Shown piece after piece: positions 7,767 to 15,621 of a DNA stretch of 64,000 bases. Position numbers and translations under genes: made by a program. The notes under the pieces were generated by a model. That model did no database searches and was not told where the DNA came from. It saw only the letters and a list, made by a program, of their open reading frames with translations. The stretch's first letter is position 1. Every line of letters starts with the position of its first letter. Origin of the DNA: PNON01 sp964387025 (GTDB taxonomy: Bacteria > Chloroflexota > Anaerolineae > Anaerolineales > Anaerolineaceae); NCBI GenBank assembly GCA_964387025.1, contig CAYLUZ010000001.1:248001-312000 (forward strand). Direction: 5' to 3'.

Positions 7767-9011
7767 ATGAAAGTACTCATTCCCACAATTGGCTCCCGGG
7801 GTGATATTCAACCCTACATCGCGCTTGGATCCGGGCTGCAGAAATCAGGATACGATGTTACTTTTGCGACTCATCCGACCTTTCGCAGCCTGGTGGAATT
7901 CCATGGGTTGAAGTTTGCCCCGTTCGGTCCGGATATCGATCTTGGTGTGGACACTGCAAAACTGCGTGAAAATAAACATGCTCTCGATGGAAATTTCATC
8001 AAGGTCATGAAATACTCGTTCGACCTGCTGGAAAAATCGCATGAGGATCTAATGCGGCTTGTGAAGGATGCAGACCTGGTCATCATCACCCATACCTCTA
8101 CCGGCAGCATTGAAGCAGAACTCCTGGGTAAGCGGATCATCAGCGGCAACCTGTTTGCGCAGATCATCCCGATACCACACTCGAAGCAAACCCTGGTCGA
8201 AAAGACAGTCGGTGGGATGATGGGGAGTGTTATCGGGCTTTTCATGACACGGCCTTTGAATCAACTCCGGAAGAAGTATGGCATGCCACCATTGGGAGAA
8301 CACGGGGTATCCTCGACAGAACTTAATTTAATTGCATCCTCCCCTCACATCACGCCGCCTGACCCACGCTGGGAACAGCATAATAAAATGACAGGTTACT
8401 GGTTTTCACCGGAACCTGAAAACTGGCTGCCTCCGGAAGGATTGGTCAAATTCCTGGATTCAGGTGATAAACCGGTACTTGTAAGCCTGGGCGCCATGAG
8501 TTTAAGCACTCATGATGCAGACCAAATGGTTCAGTTGATGATCGATGCAGCCAGCCAGGCAGGGTGCCGGATGATCATCCAGGGCTGGGAAACGGCCATG
8601 AAAAAGATAAGCGTTCCCGAGAAAATCTTGGGGGTTGGTTCAATTCCACATGGTTGGCTGCTGCCGCAGTGTGCTGCCATTGTGCATCATGGCGGATTTG
8701 GTACCACGGCAGCCTCATTTCGGGCTGGAATTCCGCAGATCGTCATTCCGCATATCATAGACCAGTATATCTGGGGTAATCTCGTTGCCAAAAAAGGATT
8801 AGGTCCAAAACCCATTTCCCGCGGAAAACTGACAGATCAAAACCTGGCCGGAGCTATAAGGTCAGTATTTGACAACCAGGCCATGTCTGCCAACGCTCAA
8901 GAAATTGGTAAACTGATCCAATCGGAAACTGGCGTAGAAAATGCAGTTTCATTCATTAATGAAAAAGTTCAATCCTGGGGTAAATCCTCGACTTTACAGG
9001 ATGTCCACTAG
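7767..9011 (+). CDS. GT1-family glycosyltransferase (UGT / sterol-glucosyltransferase type)
   Basis: A 414-residue nucleotide-sugar-dependent glycosyltransferase of the GT1/UGT fold. The N-terminus MKVLIPTIGSRGDIQPYIALG is the donor/acceptor domain opening shared with sterol and macrolide glucosyltransferases; the C-terminal donor-binding segment reads HHGGFGTTAASFRAG at about 309-323, the PSPG-like signature. No signal peptide. I chose the ATG at 7767 because GGAG lies 9 nt upstream and homologous proteins start at MKVL; an in-frame upstream codon at 7731 has no ribosome site. The acceptor is unknown, probably a lipid or polyketide-like aglycone. The 126-bp gap from pyrH holds only a weak 6-bp hairpin (7669-7689). 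It is one of two genes that separate pyrH from frr. Confidence 0.85.
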   Translation: MKVLIPTIGSRGDIQPYIALGSGLQKSGYDVTFATHPTFRSLVEFHGLKFAPFGPDIDLGVDTAKLRENKHALDGNFIKVMKYSFDLLEKSHEDLMRLVKDADLVIITHTSTGSIEAELLGKRIISGNLFAQIIPIPHSKQTLVEKTVGGMMGSVIGLFMTRPLNQLRKKYGMPPLGEHGVSSTELNLIASSPHITPPDPRWEQHNKMTGYWFSPEPENWLPPEGLVKFLDSGDKPVLVSLGAMSLSTHDADQMVQLMIDAASQAGCRMIIQGWETAMKKISVPEKILGVGSIPHGWLLPQCAAIVHHGGFGTTAASFRAGIPQIVIPHIIDQYIWGNLVAKKGLGPKPISRGKLTDQNLAGAIRSVFDNQAMSANAQEIGKLIQSETGVENAVSFINEKVQSWGKSSTLQDVH

Positions 9012-9026
9012 TCTCAGATCTAGTAT

Positions 9027-9049
9027 ATCAACCCTGGTCGGTTGATTTT
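9027..9049 (+). terminator. Candidate terminator after the GT1 gene
   Basis: ATCAACC (9027-9033) and GGTTGAT (9040-9046) form a 7-bp stem with a 6-nt loop, followed by TTT. It begins 16 bp after the GT1 stop codon. The T run is short, so termination may be partial. Confidence 0.5.
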
Positions 9050-9083
9050 ATGTAATTGCGTCCAATTGTGTAGAAAACCTCCG

Positions 9084-9170
9084 TTCGCGCCGGTGTCCCC
9101 ACCGCGCGTCGTAGCGAAGCGGAGATCCCGGCGGTTTGTCCGGGGCGCGTCTTTGACCGATAGGCCTCCA
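9084..9170. repeat. Degenerate dispersed repeat, copy 1
   Basis: Shares ordered blocks with 37236-37318: TTCGCGCCGGTGT (9084-9096), GTAGCGAAGCGGA (9111-9123), TTTGACC (9152-9158) and AGGCCTCCA (near 9162-9170). Spacing between blocks differs by about 5-10 nt between copies. It lies in the 243-bp gap between the GT1 gene and glnA, which otherwise holds no gene that I can support. Confidence 0.5.
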
Positions 9171-9196
9171 TTATTCATTTTGCACCTGAATAATGG
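9168..9196. other. Perfect 10-bp inverted repeat
   Basis: CCATTATTCA (9168-9177) and TGAATAATGG (9187-9196) with a 9-nt loop, at the end of repeat copy 1 and between the convergent ends of the GT1 gene and glnA. There is no T run on either strand, so I do not call it a terminator; it may still protect mRNA 3' ends. Confidence 0.5.
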
Positions 9197-9254
9197 ATAT
9201 TGGTCAGCAGCTCAAATTTATTACATTAAATTGAGTAGAAAATGATCTTCTCAA

Positions 9255-10673
9255 TCACAAATCGTAATACTGCTCGATCTCATACGGGTGTGGACGGATC
9301 TGGATATCATATTCTTCCTGTGACTTTTTCGCAATCCAATCCCCGATCATTTCCTCCTCGAAGACACCACCCTCCAATAAGAAGGCATTATCCTGCTTCA
9401 GCGCATTGAGGGCTTCGCCTAAAGAGGTGGGCAGGTGTTTGATCCTGGAACGTTTATCTTCCGGCAGCGTGAAAATGTCAACATCGATCGGACCAAATCC
9501 TTCTGCTGTCGGGTCGATCTTCTTGCGAATTCCATCTATTCCGGCCATCAACATGGCAGCCATGGCTGTATACGGGTTACATGAGGCATCCGGAGGACGA
9601 AATTCAAAACGGACCTGGTCCGGTTCGGTGGCATACTTCGGGACCCTTATTGCTGCACTGCGGTTTCCTGAAGAGAAGAATGCATTGACAGGGGCTTCGT
9701 AACCCGGCACCAACCTTCTGTATGAGTTAGTCGTAGGATTTGTGAATCCCAGTACGGCAGGTGCATGCGATAATAATCCGCCAATGTAAAATAACGCTGA
9801 TTGGCTGAGTAAGTTGGGAGAACTGGCATCATAAAAAATGTTCTCACCATTTTTGAAGAGTTGTTGGTGAAAATGCATCCCTGAACCCGCCTCACCAAAT
9901 AATGGCTTAGGCAGGTAGGTGACCGTTTTTCCGGCATTGTGGGCGACCATTTTAGAGATGTACTTGACCAGCATTACCGCATCGGCGGATTTCAATATGC
10001 CCATCATGGGTGTCTCTATCTCGCATTGGCCGGGTCCGCCCACTTCATGATGGTGATATTTCACAGGTACGCCGCATTTTTCGAGCATAGTAACCATTGT
10101 TGTTCTGAGTCCAAACAATTGGTCGCGGGGTGGAATGGCATGGTATCCACCGTGGATGGGAATGAAATGGCCAAGACCGGGCTGGCAGCTGTTCCAGTTG
10201 GCTTCACTCGATTCCACTCTATAGGAAGCGGTATGAATATTATTTTCCACACAAACCTGGTCAAAGATGTAAAATTCCATCTCAGGACCCCATAAGCTGG
10301 CATCCGCAATTCCGCTCTTCAGCAAATATTCTTCTGCCCGCTGAAGAATTACACGCGGGTCACGAAAAAACAGCTTTTTTGAATCTGCTTCAACTGTGCT
10401 GCACAGAAAACTCAACGTGGGAACTTCCCAGAAGGGGTCCACAAATCCGGTTGTCAAGTCTGGGATCAAGGCCATATCGCCGGATTTTACACTTTTTAAC
10501 CCGACACTTGAGCCATCGAACCCTACACCGGCTGTTAGCGTGCGGGGCGAAAATTGCCTGGATGTCAGTGTAACATGGTGCCACCTTCCCCATAGATCTG
10601 TGAATTTCAGGTCAACCATCTCAATGTTGTTTTCGCGGATAAATTCGGCAGCTTTTTCAAATGTTTGGAACAT
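9255..10673 (-). CDS. glnA: Type I glutamine synthetase
   Basis: Makes glutamine from glutamate, ammonia and ATP. 472 residues, normal for the dodecameric type I enzyme. Visible motifs: DGSSVGLKSV (N-terminal), HHHEVGGPGQCEIE (metal and glutamate site), GSGMHFHQQL, NSYRRLVPGYEAPV and FRPPDASCNPY (ATP site). At the position of the adenylylation loop the sequence reads DIFTLPEDK where enteric enzymes have NLYDLPPEE, so the modified Tyr is replaced by Phe and control by adenylylation is unlikely. GGAGAAG before the ATG supports the start. It is a single reverse gene between two forward runs, with a divergent 287-bp gap to frr. GdhA (24405-25691) gives the cell a second ammonia-assimilation route. 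Confidence 0.96.
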   Translation of the reverse strand: MFQTFEKAAEFIRENNIEMVDLKFTDLWGRWHHVTLTSRQFSPRTLTAGVGFDGSSVGLKSVKSGDMALIPDLTTGFVDPFWEVPTLSFLCSTVEADSKKLFFRDPRVILQRAEEYLLKSGIADASLWGPEMEFYIFDQVCVENNIHTASYRVESSEANWNSCQPGLGHFIPIHGGYHAIPPRDQLFGLRTTMVTMLEKCGVPVKYHHHEVGGPGQCEIETPMMGILKSADAVMLVKYISKMVAHNAGKTVTYLPKPLFGEAGSGMHFHQQLFKNGENIFYDASSPNLLSQSALFYIGGLLSHAPAVLGFTNPTTNSYRRLVPGYEAPVNAFFSSGNRSAAIRVPKYATEPDQVRFEFRPPDASCNPYTAMAAMLMAGIDGIRKKIDPTAEGFGPIDVDIFTLPEDKRSRIKHLPTSLGEALNALKQDNAFLLEGGVFEEEMIGDWIAKKSQEEYDIQIRPHPYEIEQYYDL

Positions 10674-10960
10674 ATCTTCTCCGTTCTGATTAGCTTTTCA
10701 ATAATATTCCGTTGCGGAAGTCCTGTTCAGACGTCATAAGGATAGAAACCCCTATGTTTGTATACAATGTAAGCCATGAATTAATTATAAGGCAAATAAT
10801 ACTGGCAGATGGAGATATACACTAGGAATAGTTTGCCGAACAAACGGTCATGGATTTCCTTAATACTCGACAATATGATATGTCTTGAGTTATCTGAGAT
10901 GATACTATCCGTGAAATACTATATAATACTGTAAGAACTTTTTCACAATGAGGAGGAACT
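10674..10960. promoter_or_regulatory. Divergent regulatory gap glnA / frr
   Basis: AT-rich 287-bp gap with no gene. Forward: TATAAT at 10922-10927 lies 33 bp before frr and is a good -10 for frr-uppS-cdsA-glpX, though I see no convincing -35. Reverse: TTGCCT (10790-10795) and TACATT (10766-10771), 18 bp apart, are a weak candidate for glnA. A small hairpin TTCCG/CGGAA is at 10705-10717 in the glnA leader. Confidence 0.4.
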
Positions 10961-11518
10961 ATGATCAAGGAATCTGTTAAAGAAGCAGAAGGACACATGA
11001 AGGGTGCGATCGTGGCTCTGGAAGACCTCCTTGCAACCATACGGACTGGTCGAGCCTCTCCCGCAATTATTGAAAAGCTTCCCATTGAGTACTATGGTAT
11101 GGCTACACCTCTCATGCAGCTTGCCAGCATAAGTATCCCTGAACCACGCCAATTGCTCATCAAGCCTTTTGATGCTTCTTCAATCAAGAACATCGAACGG
11201 GCAATTCTGGCATCCGAACTAGGGTTGACACCGAACAATGATGGAAAGGTGATCAGGTTAAACCTTCCGCCTCTTACAGAAGAAAGACGCCGCGACCTGG
11301 TCAAGGTGGTGCATGGTCATCTTGAGGAAAGCCGTGTATCGGTACGCAATATCCGCAGGGATATGATCAAAGACCTCCGTGAATATGAGAAAGAAAAACT
11401 TATCTCTGAAGACGAACTTAAAGACGGCGAGGAGCAATTGCAAAATCTCACAGATCGGTATATTGAGACAATCGATATTTTAGGAGCGAGGAAAGAAAAA
11501 GAGATCATGGAAGTTTGA
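10961..11518 (+). CDS. frr: Ribosome recycling factor
   Basis: Releases ribosomes from mRNA after termination together with EF-G. 185 residues, standard length. Signature features: repeated long helices, IRTGRASPAIIEKLPIEYYG near residues 27-46, LIKPFDASSIKNIERAI near 67, and the C-terminal SVRNIRRDMIKDLREYEK block. AGGAGG directly before the ATG is a strong ribosome site. It opens a tight forward run frr-uppS-cdsA-glpX (gaps 12, 12 and 20 bp) that is normally continuous with tsf and pyrH. Confidence 0.97.
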   Translation: MIKESVKEAEGHMKGAIVALEDLLATIRTGRASPAIIEKLPIEYYGMATPLMQLASISIPEPRQLLIKPFDASSIKNIERAILASELGLTPNNDGKVIRLNLPPLTEERRRDLVKVVHGHLEESRVSVRNIRRDMIKDLREYEKEKLISEDELKDGEEQLQNLTDRYIETIDILGARKEKEIMEV

Positions 11519-11530
11519 TCGAAGGACTAT

Positions 11531-12280
11531 ATGGACAAAACAAATAATTCCATAAAAAAACCTTCCATTCCGGCACATGTGGCCATCATTATGGATGGTA
11601 ACGGTCGTTGGGCGAAACAGCGCAGCTTACCCCGGCTGGCCGGGCATCAGGCTGGAACCGAAAATCTTCGCCGAACTATTCGGGCATGCGTGGAATTAGG
11701 GATTCGATACTTATCCATCTATGCCTTTTCGACTGAAAATTGGGGCAGGCCGAAGGAAGAAGTGGAGGGGTTATTAAGGATCCTTGAAAGTGTTATTGAA
11801 AAAGAATTGAATGAACTGCACAAGGAAGGGGTCCAGCTTCGGCATATCGGTCGGTTGGAGAAACTACCGGAAGCCTTGCGTAAGAAAGTAGAAAATGCAA
11901 TTGAACTTACGAAGGATAACACAACATTAACCGTGGTTGTGGCATTTAATTATGGTGGCCGCGATGAGATCGTGTTTGCGGTTGAAAAATTGATCAAAGA
12001 GGGAACAAAGGCTGAAGATATCAACGAAGCTCTTATTTCACAGCATTTGTTCACTGCCGGCATTCCTGATCCGGATTTGATCATTCGAACTTCCGGGGAA
12101 ATGCGCCTTTCAAATTTCCTGATCTGGCAGGCTGCTTATTCTGAGTATTATGTAACTCCCGCTTATTGGCCTGACTTCGATAAAGCTGAATTACAAAAGG
12201 CGATCGATGCATATTGCCAACGCAGCCGCCGTTTTGGATGCCTAGATGAAAAAGATAGTGATAACGAAAATGAAAAATAG
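11531..12280 (+). CDS. uppS: Isoprenyl transferase (undecaprenyl diphosphate synthase)
   Basis: cis-Prenyltransferase that builds the C55 lipid carrier for cell-envelope glycans. 249 residues. The catalytic block HVAIIMDGNGRWAKQR near residues 16-31, YLSIYAFSTENWGRP near 61-75, and the C-terminal RTSGEMRLSNFLIWQ near 189 are diagnostic. Located between frr and cdsA as in most bacteria, consistent with joint supply of lipid carrier and phospholipid precursors. The surrounding genome encodes several glycosyltransferases that may use its product. Confidence 0.96.
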   Translation: MDKTNNSIKKPSIPAHVAIIMDGNGRWAKQRSLPRLAGHQAGTENLRRTIRACVELGIRYLSIYAFSTENWGRPKEEVEGLLRILESVIEKELNELHKEGVQLRHIGRLEKLPEALRKKVENAIELTKDNTTLTVVVAFNYGGRDEIVFAVEKLIKEGTKAEDINEALISQHLFTAGIPDPDLIIRTSGEMRLSNFLIWQAAYSEYYVTPAYWPDFDKAELQKAIDAYCQRSRRFGCLDEKDSDNENEK

Positions 12281-12292
12281 AAAAAACATTAC

Positions 12293-13102
12293 ATGCTTAA
12301 ACAACGCCTTATAGTATCCATCTTCCTCATTCCCATCGGCATCGGTTTGGTTGCCCTGGGTGGAATCGCCTTCAATTTGTTTGTTGTATTAATATTAGCA
12401 GTCTCTGCCTGGGAATATGTTCAGCTCGTCCGAAAGGGGGGTTATCAGCCTGCCGATTGGCTGGTTATAGGCGGAACCGCAGCGATTGCCATTACCCGTG
12501 CCTTTAATGAATTCAAATATGCTGATTTGATCTTCAGCCTGATTATACTGATTGCCATGGCTGCTCATTTGTTTGATTACGAAAAGGGCAGGGATAAAGC
12601 AGGCACCGATTTTGCCATTACCCTGGGCGGCATATTTTATATCGGATGGCTCGGCTCTTACCTGATCTCTGTCCGCGGGCTTCCGAATGGGTTGTGGTGG
12701 TTCATGATCGCCCTTCCTGCTGCCTGGTTTGCTGATGCAGGTGCTTACTTCATTGGCAGACGTTTCGGCAAAACAAAATTTTTTCCCCGGCTAAGCCCAC
12801 GCAAGACATGGGAAGGATATTTTGGCGGTATTTTAATCGGAACGATTTGCACCATTGGATTAACCATGTTGTGGAGCTTGAGGATGTCTGCACTTACAAT
12901 GCTACAAGGCATCGTCATCGGGTTAACCATGAGCATCATTACACCCCTGGGTGATTTGGGCGAGAGCGTTTTCAAACGGCAGGTTGGGGTGAAAGATTCT
13001 AGCAATATACTGCCAGGTCACGGTGGAGTTTTCGACCGGGTCGACTCCTGGCTTTGGGCTGGGGTGATCGGGTATTACCTTATCAGTTTTCTTTGGATCT
13101 GA
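12293..13102 (+). CDS. cdsA: Phosphatidate cytidylyltransferase
   Basis: Integral membrane enzyme that makes CDP-diacylglycerol from phosphatidic acid and CTP. 269 residues with about eight hydrophobic segments. The conserved C-terminal signature is intact: SPRKTWEGYFGG near residue 168 and SVFKRQVGVKDSSNILPGHGG near 224-244, then FDRVDS. Start ATG is 12 bp after uppS. The gene order uppS-cdsA is very common. In many genomes dxr and rseP follow; here a class II fructose bisphosphatase gene follows instead. Confidence 0.95.
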   Translation: MLKQRLIVSIFLIPIGIGLVALGGIAFNLFVVLILAVSAWEYVQLVRKGGYQPADWLVIGGTAAIAITRAFNEFKYADLIFSLIILIAMAAHLFDYEKGRDKAGTDFAITLGGIFYIGWLGSYLISVRGLPNGLWWFMIALPAAWFADAGAYFIGRRFGKTKFFPRLSPRKTWEGYFGGILIGTICTIGLTMLWSLRMSALTMLQGIVIGLTMSIITPLGDLGESVFKRQVGVKDSSNILPGHGGVFDRVDSWLWAGVIGYYLISFLWI

Positions 13103-13122
13103 ATCATACAAGGACAGAAAAC

Positions 13123-14106
13123 ATGGATACAACTCCTACCAGGAACTTGGCTTTGGAATTGGTTCGTGTGACAGAGGCCGCAGCTTTATCTGCAGCCAGA
13201 TTTATGGGCCGTGGTAACAAGGAGGCGGCAGATAAAGCAGCTGTTGATGCGATGCGGTTGGTCTTAAATACAGTCCAAATGGACGGGGTGATCGTTATCG
13301 GCGAAGGTGAGAAGGATAATGCACCTATGTTATACAATGGTGAACACCTGGGAAATGGTAGCCCTCCCCTGGTTGATATTGCGGTTGATCCAATCGATGG
13401 TACACGCCCGCTTGCCAATGGTGCACTTAATTCCATTGCTTCGGTTGCACTGGCGCCGCGTGGTACCATGTATAATCCCGGTCCATTTATGTATATGAAT
13501 AAAATTGCTGTGGGTCCTGAGGCAAAGGATGTGATCGACATTGAAGCGCCAGTAAAGGACAATCTTTTGAAAATTGCCCGGGCGATTGATCAGGATATGG
13601 AAGATGTAACGGTGGTCATTTTAGACCGGCCGCGGCATGAAGAGTTGATCAATGAAGTCCGCCGCTGCGGCGCGCGGATTCGATTATTACCGGATGGAGA
13701 TATTGCCGGTGCGTTAATGACCTGTTGGGGAAATTCAGGAATAGATGTGTTATTGGGGATTGGCGGCACTCCCGAAGCAGTGATAGCTGCGTGTGCCTTG
13801 AAGTGCATGGGTGGAAACATTCAAGGAAAGCTTTATGCCCGAAATCCTGCCGAAGAAAAGCATAGCCGGGAAATGGGAGCAGAGTTTAGTAAGGTATTGA
13901 CCTTAGATGATCTGGTATCATCAGATGATGTATTCTTCGCAATTACCGGGATCACGAATGGGGATCTTTTACGGGGTGTAGATTACATCCCTCATGGCGC
14001 TAAAACTGACAGCCTGGTGATGCGCGGTTTGACCGGGACTGTCCGCCAGATCCAAGCCGTCCACCGCCTGGATAAATTAGATAAGATCAGCCGTTTGAAA
14101 TATTAG
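13123..14106 (+). CDS. glpX: Class II fructose-1,6-bisphosphatase
   Basis: Gluconeogenic phosphatase of the GlpX family, 327 residues. Diagnostic motifs are GEGEKDNAPMLYNGE near residues 61-75, DPIDGTRPLANG near 88, and GIGGTPEAVIAACAL near 210. I chose ATG 13123: AAGGA lies 8 nt upstream, and residues before it in the longer frame overlap the end of cdsA and do not resemble the family. It follows cdsA by 20 bp and likely shares its transcript. Together with pfkA at the other end of this region, the window carries both directions of the fructose 6-phosphate / fructose bisphosphate step. Confidence 0.95.
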   Translation: MDTTPTRNLALELVRVTEAAALSAARFMGRGNKEAADKAAVDAMRLVLNTVQMDGVIVIGEGEKDNAPMLYNGEHLGNGSPPLVDIAVDPIDGTRPLANGALNSIASVALAPRGTMYNPGPFMYMNKIAVGPEAKDVIDIEAPVKDNLLKIARAIDQDMEDVTVVILDRPRHEELINEVRRCGARIRLLPDGDIAGALMTCWGNSGIDVLLGIGGTPEAVIAACALKCMGGNIQGKLYARNPAEEKHSREMGAEFSKVLTLDDLVSSDDVFFAITGITNGDLLRGVDYIPHGAKTDSLVMRGLTGTVRQIQAVHRLDKLDKISRLKY

Positions 14107-14112
14107 GGTCAA

Positions 14113-14859
14113 CTACTTGCTCATTATCTTGAGGCAGCCTTCAACCCAAGCCGCGCTCATTTTTATTAACCGATTCTTCCTCAGGTTTTCGCCCATGATC
14201 TTACGGATTCCGGGTTGATTCGACGACATCCACTTTTCCATCAATCTTTTACCTTTTTCCGGATAAGCACACGCAGCCACGCTCCAGCAATAGCTCAAAC
14301 CCTTCTGAAGGGCGAAATACCCATCTTTATCGTCCAGCGGACCTTCCTGGATCCGGGTGGTAATCTGATCGAGCATTTCCAGAAACTGGCCAGTCACCGA
14401 AAGTTTCTGCAATAATACCGATTCACACAGCCCGGCAGCAATCGCCCGCAGTTGTAAATATGGTCCATTCATCCAATTCTGCAACACCGAAAGCAAAAGC
14501 TGCATATCCCTTTTTCCTATTTCCTGAAGAGCCATCGCAACACTTTCACGGATTCGCCATCGGGAATCATTGGCATAATGCCTTAAAGTGGAGATTTGCT
14601 GGTTATTCCCAGGTTTATAGTGGACACCCAGTGCAACAACACCGCAAAAAACAACGAACACCTCAGGTGAATTTTCAACAACATCCGGGGAATCTTCTGC
14701 AAGCATTAATTCCATCTGGTAAATGGTTGAAGTGTGCGCTGCTGAATAAGCCAGCTCTAGATTACCTCTCGGTCCTGGTAAGTTTGAATTTGCTTTGAGA
14801 AACGGAATCCAATCATCCAATGTTTTGAGTCTGTCACTGAATTCTTCTACTTTTGTCAT
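14113..14859 (-). CDS. HEAT-repeat-like protein of unknown function
   Basis: A 248-residue soluble, helical protein. Paired amphipathic helices around residues 85-160 (for example DSRWRIRESVAMALQEIGKR) have the spacing of HEAT or armadillo-type repeats, as found in DNA-alkylation-repeat proteins, but I see no catalytic motif of AlkD. The C-terminal segment ends in NRLIKMSAAWVEGCLKIM. AAAGGAAAT precedes the ATG. It converges on glpX with only 6 bp between the stop codons. Call is by general pattern; the specific function is unknown. Confidence 0.6.
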   Translation of the reverse strand: MTKVEEFSDRLKTLDDWIPFLKANSNLPGPRGNLELAYSAAHTSTIYQMELMLAEDSPDVVENSPEVFVVFCGVVALGVHYKPGNNQQISTLRHYANDSRWRIRESVAMALQEIGKRDMQLLLSVLQNWMNGPYLQLRAIAAGLCESVLLQKLSVTGQFLEMLDQITTRIQEGPLDDKDGYFALQKGLSYCWSVAACAYPEKGKRLMEKWMSSNQPGIRKIMGENLRKNRLIKMSAAWVEGCLKIMSK

Positions 14860-14902
14860 GATTTCCTTTCTGATAAATCCATAATGACATTTTATTTATA
14901 CC

Positions 14903-14934
14903 TTTAAAACAAAAAACCTCCCACGGGAAGGTTC
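14903..14934 (-). terminator. Intrinsic terminator of the Met-rich protein gene
   Basis: On the reverse strand, AACCTTCCC and GGGAGGTT (14915-14933) form a stem with one bulge and a 2-nt loop, followed by TTTTTTGTTTT. It is 22 bp past the stop codon at 14955. Confidence 0.8.
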
Positions 14935-14954
14935 TTTGCTGTTTTAGTTGTTTT

Positions 14955-15494
14955 TTACTTGCGCCAACCGGGACCGAATCCGTCCATCATTCCACCGAAA
15001 TCGTTCGCCTTCATTGCGTCTGCCTGGTTTTGAGAAATAACTCCCGCTGCAAATGCTTTGTCGATGGCAAGCACTTTAACTTCATCCTGCATGGTGATGA
15101 ATTCTTTCACTGTCATTCCCTTGTCTGCAGCCAGGTCCAGGACAGTCTTCCCGTCTTTTATCTGCGCGGCCAGGTCATCTGTGGTCATGCCCAGTTTTTC
15201 TGCCAATGCAGCGACTTGGTATTCGTACATGACTCCTATACCTTTTCCTGTATTACGACCATTTCTGCCGCCCATCATGCCCGGGCCGAATTCATTGTCC
15301 TGCCGGTACATCAAACCAGGTCCGTAATCATTCCCCAGCCTGTTGCCCATCATACCCGGTCCAAATCCTTGTTGGATCTGGGCACCTGCATAATTCAGAC
15401 TCTGGTAACGTTCTGCCCTTACAAAACTAAACACTCCAAATGCAATGGCAAGTACTGCTACGACTGCTAAAACCGCAATTACTACTTTATTCAT
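14955..15494 (-). CDS. Exported Met/Gly-rich protein with DUF2680-like C-terminal region
   Basis: A 179-residue protein with an N-terminal hydrophobic segment (MNKVVIAVLAVVAVLAIAFG) acting as signal or anchor. The next part carries repeats of the type FGPGMMGNR, YGPGLMYR, FGPGMMGGR (about residues 43-80), a Met-rich pattern typical of copper or silver binding in the envelope. Residues 90-165 contain LAEKLGMTTDDLAAQIKDGK and similar short helical units resembling DUF2680-type proteins. The ending again has FGGMMDGFGPGW. Start 15494 is chosen because AAGGAG lies 7 nt upstream. It is divergent from a two-component system whose sensor loop carries MPGMMGQ, so the three genes likely form one metal- or envelope-response unit. 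Metal binding is an inference. Confidence 0.7.
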   Translation of the reverse strand: MNKVVIAVLAVVAVLAIAFGVFSFVRAERYQSLNYAGAQIQQGFGPGMMGNRLGNDYGPGLMYRQDNEFGPGMMGGRNGRNTGKGIGVMYEYQVAALAEKLGMTTDDLAAQIKDGKTVLDLAADKGMTVKEFITMQDEVKVLAIDKAFAAGVISQNQADAMKANDFGGMMDGFGPGWRK

Positions 15495-15573
15495 ATTTAC
15501 TCCTTGATTATGTTTGGTTATATCTCTTATCTTATCTACCAATTGTGAAGTCGGTGTGTACCTCTTGTGAGGA

Positions 15574-15615
15574 TTTCATGAAGAAATGAAACGAGCAGGA
15601 TCAGCATGCTATAAT
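15574..15615 (+). promoter_or_regulatory. Leaderless extended -10 promoter and inverted-repeat operator of the Met-rich two-component system
   Basis: TATAAT at 15610-15615 is preceded by TGC (15607-15609), an extended -10. The ATG at 15622 follows after 6 nt, so the transcript would start at or beside the start codon. TTTCAT-GAAGAA-ATGAAA (15574-15591) is a perfect 6-6-6 inverted repeat over the -35 position and is a candidate operator, possibly for self-control of the regulator and of the divergent gene. Confidence 0.55.
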
Positions 15616-15621
15616 GTCAGA

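Noticed and set aside
9042..9245. 67-residue forward frame after the GT1 gene
   Set aside because: It runs through the dispersed repeat and two hairpins, has no ribosome site and shows no protein-like pattern.
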